Assembly (NCBI GenBank): GCA_030024085.1
Contig: JASEJE010000014.1
Location: 1 to 64,000 of the forward strand
Direction: 5' to 3'
From: Bacillota bacterium
GTDB lineage: Bacteria; Bacillota; SHA-98; UBA4971
DNA length: 64,000 nucleotides
The stretch's first letter is position 1; each line of letters begins with the position of its first letter. The notes below the pieces were generated by a model. The model made no database searches, was not told where the DNA came from, and worked only from the letters and a program-made list of their open reading frames with translations. Position numbers and translations under genes: made by a program. This document shows, piece by piece, positions 63,619 through 64,000 of this stretch.

Positions 63619-64000
63619 TCACCCTGCAAGCCCCAGGCTTCGAACCATCAACGTCCTGGCTGCCTCCGGGTAGAGCCTTCCGAGCACCCCACACGACGCC
63701 ATTATGTAGTCCCGGTCCACAACGCATCTGGCATCCGGCGGCGGGAGCAATCGCGTATCCCCCCGGCGACCCTTCACCGCTTCCAGGATGCTCTCCCCTT
63801 CCGGCAGCCTCGCCGCGGCGCCGCCCGTGCCGATGATCCACCTCACCCTGGTCAGGTCCTTGCCCTCTGCCACCGTAACCCTCCCGAGCGGTCCGTAGAG
63901 GTGTCGCACCTCGCCCGCGTGCCGGACGACGGCGATCCGCGCTGCCTCCGTCGCGAGCGCGCGCGCCAGGCGAATGCCCCTTTCAGTTGAGGGCACCGGT
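63619..64000 (-). CDS. GlmL/MutL-family mutase accessory protein (C-terminal part)
   Basis: Only the last about 127 residues are in the window; the gene continues past base 64000. The ASKHA-type motifs WIIGTGGAAARLPEGESIL and LLPPPDARCVVDRDYIMASC match the end of GlmL, the accessory or reactivating protein of glutamate and ornithine aminomutases. The neighbouring diphosphoglycerate synthetase-like gene fits an amino-acid fermentation cluster lying outside the window. Confidence 0.85.
   Translation of the reverse strand, partial: PVPSTERGIRLARALATEAARIAVVRHAGEVRHLYGPLGRVTVAEGKDLTRVRWIIGTGGAAARLPEGESILEAVKGRRGDTRLLPPPDARCVVDRDYIMASCGVLGRLYPEAARTLMVRSLGLAG

Overview
The window looks like the chromosome of a GC-rich, endospore-forming member of the Firmicutes (Bacillota). 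Evidence: a complete spoIIAA-spoIIAB-sigF operon, spoVAC-AD-AEb-AEa, dacF, spoIIM, gerW/ytfJ and a GerMN protein, with gene order close to that of Bacillus subtilis around spoIIM-xerD-dacF-spoIIA-spoVA-lysA-scpAB-rluB. GTG and TTG starts are common and are usually fixed by a GGAGG-type ribosome binding site. A secreted protein with an outer-membrane beta-barrel look and a C-terminal Phe (59813-61090) suggests a diderm lineage such as Limnochordia; that is an inference. No rRNA, tRNA, CRISPR array, IS transposase or phage gene was seen.

Layout. 95-9090 (minus): small membrane protein, HI0933-family flavoprotein, rluB, TrkA-N/RCK protein, gerW, DUF2953, scpB, scpA, trpS, M50 protease, lysA. 9561-12768 (minus): three translationally coupled genes related to 2-hydroxyacyl-CoA dehydratase and its activator, with a palindromic operator upstream. 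12863-23399 (minus): sporulation block, dodecin + spoVA, spoIIA operon, dacF, pyrimidine-nucleoside phosphorylase, xerD, spoIIM. 19553-20081, between dacF and the phosphorylase, holds 18 degenerate 14-bp units in a strict 30-30-31 bp rhythm. 23440-25700: an apparently inserted plus-strand island with a radical-SAM remnant and a secreted protein with a ruined metalloprotease motif. 25706-29660: endonuclease Q-like protein, nudF, DUF3866, GerMN.

29670-36718 (minus) is an eight-gene operon: butyrate kinase, phosphate butyryltransferase, leucine dehydrogenase, second butyrate kinase and a four-subunit 2-oxoacid:ferredoxin oxidoreductase. Together these would oxidise branched-chain amino acids to acyl-CoA and recover ATP. 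A perfect sigma-54 promoter and two matching inverted repeats lie upstream. The divergent plus-strand genes (acyl-CoA dehydrogenase, thiolase, 3-hydroxyacyl-CoA dehydrogenase, PAS-AAA-Fis sigma-54 activator; 37227-42380) plausibly supply the regulator. 42794-55160 (minus) is the housekeeping block rimP-nusA-ylxR-infB-ylxP-rbfA-nrnA-truB-ribF-rpsO-pnp, without a ylxQ gene. 55557-64000: a YqhV-like protein, an EF-G-like GTPase, a CWB2-LysM protein, the beta-barrel candidate, a Cys-rich protein, a cyclic 2,3-diphosphoglycerate synthetase-family protein and the end of a GlmL-family gene.

A roughly 211-bp palindromic element with CTAAG...CTTAG ends occurs about ten times (six full-length or nearly so, one cut by the window edge, three partial). 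Several copies sit exactly at the 3' ends of minus-strand genes and even supply their stop codons.
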